64,000 nucleotides of DNA from Sisyra terminalis (taxonomy: Eukaryota; Arthropoda; Insecta; Neuroptera; Sisyridae). Both the position numbers and the translations under genes were made by a program. The stretch lies in assembly GCA_958496175.1 (NCBI GenBank), contig OY292274.1, positions 4,588,001 through 4,652,000 of the forward strand, given 5' to 3'. This document shows, in pieces, positions 58,968 to 64,000 of the stretch; positions within the stretch are counted from its first letter, which is position 1; each line of letters begins with the position of its first letter. Under the pieces are notes generated by a model. The model saw nothing but the letters and a program-made list of their open reading frames with translations. It searched no databases and was not told the DNA's origin.

Positions 58968-60090
58968 AAATAAAACTGGACATATTTATTTTTTTAATAA
59001 TACAAAACCAGAAGTAAATTTTTCAAATCAGAATTTTAGTAACATCGACCATTTTGATTTTTTAATTTTAAAATATAGCTTAAGATACATTTATAATACA
59101 CCAGAAGTTTCATAATGAGATCTGCAATAGTTTAGGAGATAGATGAATTAAAGTACATACATGTCGTATTGAGCATCGTACCCTAGCTCCCTTAGGTCAA
59201 CTGGTTTACGCAATATGACACTAAAACGCTACAATATTAATATTTACTATCCTACTTAAGCGTATTTAAAGCTCTAACAATGTTGTGGGGAAATTATTAG
59301 TCAAATTAAAATAGTAATTATTAAAAAAAATTTTAGTAGGAAACAGTAGTTTAAAATAAATTTCGTGATAAGTAATAAAATCGTTGGCTAGCTATAGAGG
59401 TTGACTGACTAGAGTGAACGTGGTCCATAAGCCCCATGTTAAACTTCAACTTTCATTTCCCCTCAATTTTCCAAGTTGTCGTACTTCTTCCACAACATAT
59501 TTGTACAAAATTGTTCTAATTGTTTTAACGAAGAGAGGAGAGAATATATTTTGTAAAAATATGCTGTGAAAGGGGTACGATCACTCGGAAAATTGAGGAG
59601 AAATGAAAGTTGAAGTTTAACATGGGGCTTATGGACTACGTTCACTCTAGTCATTCAACCTCTATAGCTAGCCAACGATTTTATTACTTATCACGAAATT
59701 TATTTTAAACTACTGTTTCCTAGTAAAATTTTTTTTAATAATTACTATTTGAATTTGAATAATAATTACCCAAAAACATTGTTAGAGCATTAAACACGCT
59801 TAAGTAGGATAGTAAATATTAATATTGTAGCGTTTTAGTGTCATATTGCGTAAACCAGTTGACCTAAGGGAGCTAGGGTACGATGCTCAATACGACATGT
59901 ATGTACTTTAATTTATCTATCTCCAAAACTATCGCAGATCTCATTATGAAACTTCTGGTGTATTATAAATGTACCTAAACTATATTTTGAAATTAAAAAT
60001 CAAAAATCAAAATAGCCGATGTTACTGAAATTCTTATTTGAAAAGTTTACTTCCGGTTTTGTATATTAAAAAAATAAAAATACCTAGTTT
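58968..60090. repeat. Palindrome with about 540-bp arms
   Basis: 58968-59505 is the near-exact reverse complement of 59555-60090; the centre is at about 59530 (aacgaagagaggagagaat spacer). Examples: gagcatcgtaccctagctcc against ggagctagggtacgatgctc. Arms are much more alike than those of the other foldbacks, so it is younger. Confidence 0.9.
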
Positions 60091-61635
60091 TCTGTCCATT
60101 ATTATAAAGAGGAAAGATTTGATTGTTTGTTTGCTTTGAATAGGCTCTGAAACTACTTGACCGATTTGAAAAATTCTTTCACTGTGGGGAAGCTACACTA
60201 TTTCCGGTGAACATAGGCTATATTAAATTTTCAAAAAAGTTAGGGATCCATACTAAAACTCCAATAATGTAACCCAAGATCTGAAAAAATTACCAAAAAA
60301 CATTTTTTTATCGCGTGCGCTGTGAAAACTATTGGTTATAGATCAAAATAATGCAGTACGATTTTGCAGAACATATCATTATCTACAAAAAATAGACCGA
60401 CAGTATATGTCTAACTATTATAGTTATGTCACAATAAGTATTTTATCATTTTAAATAATATATATAAATGCCACCGCTATAAAAGCTCTTTTATTTATAC
60501 TGTGGGATTAATCCTTATCAAAATAAATAACTTCATATTTAAGTTTGTTTCAATATAACTTTTTGAGTTATTCAATTTGAACATTCCATTCTAAAGGTAT
60601 CACAAGTTTAAAAATGTAAGTTATTTGATAAATGTCGCATGGTCACCGTTCGGTTAGACGGCACTATAGTAAAGAACGGAACATCGGAATTTTATGAAAC
60701 TTGATATTAAGATACACCACAATTACCCACACACGTTAGACTACTTATCATTCCTTAAAAATAATAAGGGAATGTATCCCTTACGTAAAAACTGAGGGAT
60801 GAAAAAAAATATTTTACTTTAGACAGGCGAGTTATATATCATTGGAAAGGTATTTAAAAGTTTGAGAATGATCTGTTTTAATCTTTTTAGTTGAACTAAT
60901 AAAAATCACAGTAATTTAATTTAAAATACAAAAACGTGCTTTTTTGAAATATAACTGTTTTTATATATAATAAACACTTAATGTAATTATACGTTCACAG
61001 TGCAGTCGCTTACGTATCTGACATTCTTATGCTCACAATAAAAGAGACTTAGGTTCAAATCTTACAGTAAACTTTTTTTTTTAATATTTTGTATTACAAA
61101 ATTGTTGAAAATAAATCCTTAGGGTTGCTCAATACGGAAATATTAACGAAAAAAGTAACAGTAGTAGTAAAAAAATAATTATATTAATAAAGCTTAAAGT
61201 AAAAACGTTTTTAAAACCGTGCATATATAAAATCGTGTATTTATATACCCCCTCTGCCAGATGAAATTTTAATATTCGGTGTATTTCTTATAAGAAGTAG
61301 GCATGTGATAAGATTTTTTTTTGAAAATTCCTACCCTAACAGAGTGAATGGGGGTGTTTAAGTTTATATGAGAAAATGTTAAGTTAATCAACAATCGACA
61401 TTTTGAATTTAATAAGTGTTATTAATAAATAAATAATGAATTAATAATAAGTGTCTGTTTTTGTATATATCATTTTGATGATAGCATTTTAAATAACATC
61501 GTTTCACTTAATAAGGATGAAAATTGGTTTAGTAGGTACTTATACCAAACAACAAAGAGGCAGTTTTAATTTTTGTATGTTTTTCAACGATCAACCTTTT
61601 TAAAATCTAATTTTTTGAAAAAAATATAAATAGGA
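60091..61635 (+). mobile_element. Helitron, 3' end missing
   Basis: TCTGTCCATTATTATAAAGA at 60091 interrupts the right arm of the palindrome. The family order follows to about 61630 (tRNA-like block at 61000-61065; ccccctctgccagatgaaat; cttataccaaacaac). No CTAG end is found before palindromic sequence resumes near 61640. Confidence 0.65.
61000..61065 (+). other. tRNA-like block inside a Helitron
   Basis: CAGTCGCTTACG and AGGTTCAAATC keep the spacing of the blocks at 9401-9468 and 38278-38345, but both boxes are slightly eroded. Confidence 0.4.
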
Positions 61636-61639
61636 AGCC

Positions 61640-61990
61640 AAAGTTTAAAATAAATTTCGTGATAAGTAATAAAATTGTCTGCCAGCCAAAGAGGTTGAAT
61701 GACTAGAGTGAACGTGGTCCATAAACCCCAGGTTAAACTTAAATTTTCATTTCTCCTCAATTTTGCAAGTGATCGTACCCCTTCCACAGCATATTTGTAT
61801 AAAATTGTTCTACTTGTTTTAACGAAGAGAGGAGAGAATATATTTTGTACAAATATGCTGTTGAAGGGGTATGATCACTCGGAAAATTGAGGGGAAATGA
61901 AAGTTGAAGTTTAACATGGGGATTATGGACCACGTTCACTCTAGTCATTTAACCTCTCTGGCTAGACGATTTAATTACTTATCACGACAT
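61640..61990. repeat. Second copy of the palindrome centre
   Basis: Arms of about 170 bp around 61820 match the centre of 58968-60090. Further out, the left side is replaced by the truncated Helitron, while the right side continues into the 62-kb part of the composite. Confidence 0.75.
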
Positions 61991-63147
61991 TTTTTTTAAA
62001 CTACTGTTTAACTATTTTAATTTGAATAATAATTACCCAGCAAAATTGTTAGAGCTTTAAATATGAAGTATGTAGTAAGTATGAATGAGGACACAAAATA
62101 TTTTATTAGAATGATGATTATGTGCCAAGTTATACACCTCTAAAGAATTGTCGTTATTGAAATTCGTACTTTTTGATTTTTTTTAAAACATTAAATATGG
62201 CGATGTAAATAGAACCAATACTGTTCTTTCTAAATACAAAATTAAACTAGATATTTTTATTTTTTTTAATATACAAAACCAGAAGGAAACTTTTCATATC
62301 AGAATTTTAGTAACTTTGACCATTTTGATTTTTGATTTTTTTATTTTAAAATATAGTCTAAAGTATCTTTATAATACACCAGAAGTTTCAAAATGGAATC
62401 TGCAATAGTTTAGGAGATAAATGGATTAAAGTACATACGTGTCATACTGAGCATCGTACCCTAGCTCCCTTAGGTCTACTGGTTTACGTCATATAACACC
62501 AAAACGCTTCAATATTTATATTTACTATCCTACTTAAGAGTATTTAAAACTCTAACAATGTTATGGAGTAATTATTATTCAAATTCAAATACTACTTATT
62601 GAAAAAAAGGTAAATAGGAAGCAATAGAAGCAATTTAATATAAATTTCGTGATAAGTAATAAAATCGTCTGCTAGCCAAAGATGTTTAATGATTAGAGTG
62701 AACGTGGTCCATAAACCCCATGTTAAACTTCAACTATCATTTGCCCTCAATTTTCCGAGTGATCGTACCCGTTCCACAGCATATTTGTACAAAATATATT
62801 CTCTCCTCTCTTCGTTAAAACAATTATTGTAAAGAATGCGAATTTCAATAACGACAATTCTTTAGAGGTGTATAACTTGGCGAAAAATCATCATGCGAAA
62901 AAAATATTTTGTGTCCACATTCATACTTACTAGAAGTATAATTATGCCGAATATGAACCAATGTCAGAACGTCACTTGTTTTGCATGTGAAATGCCCCGT
63001 AAGTAAAAAAACGTAATGCATCAATTTTTCAAACGTTTCTTCTACGAATATTGTTGCAAGAAATAGGAAAATAATCTTTAAAGTAATAATTGAGACGATG
63101 TTTTCCAAATTTCGCAAAGAAATCTCGTAGCCTGTAGTAGAGTAGCG

Positions 63148-63321
63148 TTAGTGGTAACGATGATAGAGTTGATGTATCGTATGCTGACGATTGTAGTGGT
63201 TGTGATGATGTGGATGGCATTGGTGTTGTTGATTCTGCTGTTGATTAAAACGGAGCTGGTGATTTGGACAGTAAAAGCAGAGTGGAGGACTACGAGAACG
63301 TAGCACTAGCGAGGGGTGGCG
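63148..63321 (-). CDS. Stop-to-stop frame with Gln/His-rich tail, possible exon end
   Basis: On the minus strand, 57 codons without an ATG include SPPLCFYCPN, NQQQNQQHQ and CHPHHHNHYN, closing at a TAA (63148-63150). Gln/His-rich tails are common in insect regulatory proteins but also arise from CAN-type simple repeats. The DNA is unique, GC-richer and free of transposon sequence. No splice acceptor was fixed. Confidence 0.25.
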   Translation of the reverse strand, partial: RHPSLVLRSRSPPLCFYCPNHQLRFNQQQNQQHQCHPHHHNHYNRQHTIHQLYHRYH

Positions 63322-63346
63322 CTAGATTTTACGTCGTTATAGCAAC
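63311..63346 (+). promoter_or_regulatory. CTCF-like and X-box-like sites in a GC-rich island
   Basis: GGGTGGCGCTA (63314-63324) resembles the insect CTCF core AGGTGGCGCTA. CGTCGTTATAGCAAC (63332-63346) resembles an RFX X-box and the site at 18271-18285. The island is about 63120-63370. Binding is inferred from motif memory. Confidence 0.35.
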
Positions 63347-63369
63347 GTGGGCGGCTAGCACTGCTTATA

Positions 63370-64000
63370 CATACAAAAACAGTCTGTATACATGGATGTG
63401 CACATTAAAAGACACATAACGTATCTATATACAAAATACATGAACATATACACCGAAACGAATATATATTGATCATTCCTAAACTCGTTCGCAACATGGG
63501 GATTTTATATTTTCGTGTTAGCTTTCAAAACAGACAATTCCTCTAAGTACTTCAATACATTGGAACAGAAAAAAATCAGAAATAAATAAATAAAAAATTT
63601 CAATTTAAAAAGTAATTACCTTCTCACTGTTTTCATAAACGTGTTTAACTAACTGTTTTTAATCCGTTTTCATTTAATTTATCTACTTATTAAGGAAATA
63701 CAAACATTATCTTTTACATCTTATACCTACAATTCTATACCCCACAATAGTTGGACTATTTGCAAGAGTTCACCTCACCAATCCTTTTTAGCCAACAAAA
63801 AATAAATAAGATTTATTAAAAGTAGAAATAATATTTTCTTTATTCAATAAAGTATACATTGAATTTCGTTCCATTCAAATTTAAATATTCCAATCGTCTT
63901 TTAAGAGTGTAAAAATAGACGTTGTTTGATGGCTTGTGCATTAAATTTGTAATTGAATTCTCAATTTCAATTTTTAATATTTAGCCCAGAACATAATAAA
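63370..64000. other. Unique AT-rich sequence to the window end
   Basis: No supported exon. A minus-strand frame LVKHVYENSEK runs into a donor-like gtaatt at about 63618 but lacks an acceptor. No repeat partner. Confidence 0.35.

Larger units (their letters stand above)
58660..63005. mobile_element. Large composite palindrome with a Helitron inside
   Basis: The outer ends are inverted: ACGGGCATTTCACGTGAA at about 58697 against ACGGGGCATTTCACATGC (reversed) at about 63000. The flanking words atttggcataattgtacttc and cacaaaatatttttttcgaa also appear on both sides in opposite orientation. Inside are the palindrome 58968-60090, the Helitron 60091-61635, a second palindrome centre at about 61820, and a half arm at 62640-62820. 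Confidence 0.6.

Noticed and set aside
59463..61948. Four similar 63-codon frames starting MTRVNVVH on both strands
   Set aside because: They are the same palindromic DNA read from either side; the frame exists because the repeat arms are inverted copies, and there is no conserved domain.
62640..62820. Apparent inversion of the palindrome spacer compared with the other copies
   Set aside because: It is explained more simply as the right half of the element in reverse orientation; no flipping mechanism is needed.
63600..63660. Possible micro-exon LVKHVYENSEK before a gtaatt donor
   Set aside because: The upstream acceptor lacks a pyrimidine tract and the open stretch is too short to stand alone.

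Overview
The window looks like an AT-rich, gene-poor stretch of an insect nuclear genome. This rests on Helitron termini of the type widespread in insects, hAT and Mutator-like transposase remnants, a polyalanine/His-rich transcription-factor-like exon and GT-AG introns. I cannot name the species. There are no bacterial operons, rRNA genes or CRISPR arrays.

Most of the DNA is layered transposons. A non-autonomous Helitron family (TC at the 5' end, CTAG/CTAA at the 3' end, inserted between A and T) supplies about ten copies: 1-553, 5402-8007, 8486-10115, 12168-15359, 20940-23830, 34037-34836, 37809-40829, 44448-46755, 49850-50665 and 60091-61635. Two insertions can be proved inside the window because an unoccupied relative of the target exists elsewhere in it. 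Other families are two hAT elements with exact 8-bp target duplications (13540-15136, 27826-28550), two Mutator-like remnants (5060-8485, 36480-37450), two long-inverted-repeat elements carrying the same unrecognised decayed gene (10716-15830, 30605-32505), a three-copy element with TGTACCG ends, Penelope-like ends with hammerhead-type cores (22.2-23.4 kb, 41.4 kb, 56.9 kb), large foldbacks (48773-49746, 57133-58384, 58660-63005) and small MITEs.

Host-gene evidence is confined to islands of unique, less AT-rich sequence. At 17007-17545 (minus) there is a 539-nt internal exon of a probable transcription factor, with a CpG-rich putative regulatory island at 17990-18440. At 43820-43893 (minus) there is a 74-nt exon with excellent splice sites, possibly belonging with open frames at 42.2-43.1 kb. 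At 53991-54510 (minus) there is a small spliced gene with a start codon, a 69-nt intron and a CpG-containing leader. At 63148-63346 there is another GC-rich island with a CTCF-like and an X-box-like site. None of the host products could be named with confidence.

Layers can be ordered. At 10.7-15.8 kb a hAT element sits in a Helitron that sits in the long-TIR element. At 5.1-10.1 kb two Helitrons interrupt a Mutator-like remnant. At 20.9-23.8 kb a Penelope-like palindrome interrupts a Helitron. At 58.7-63.0 kb a Helitron splits a large palindrome.
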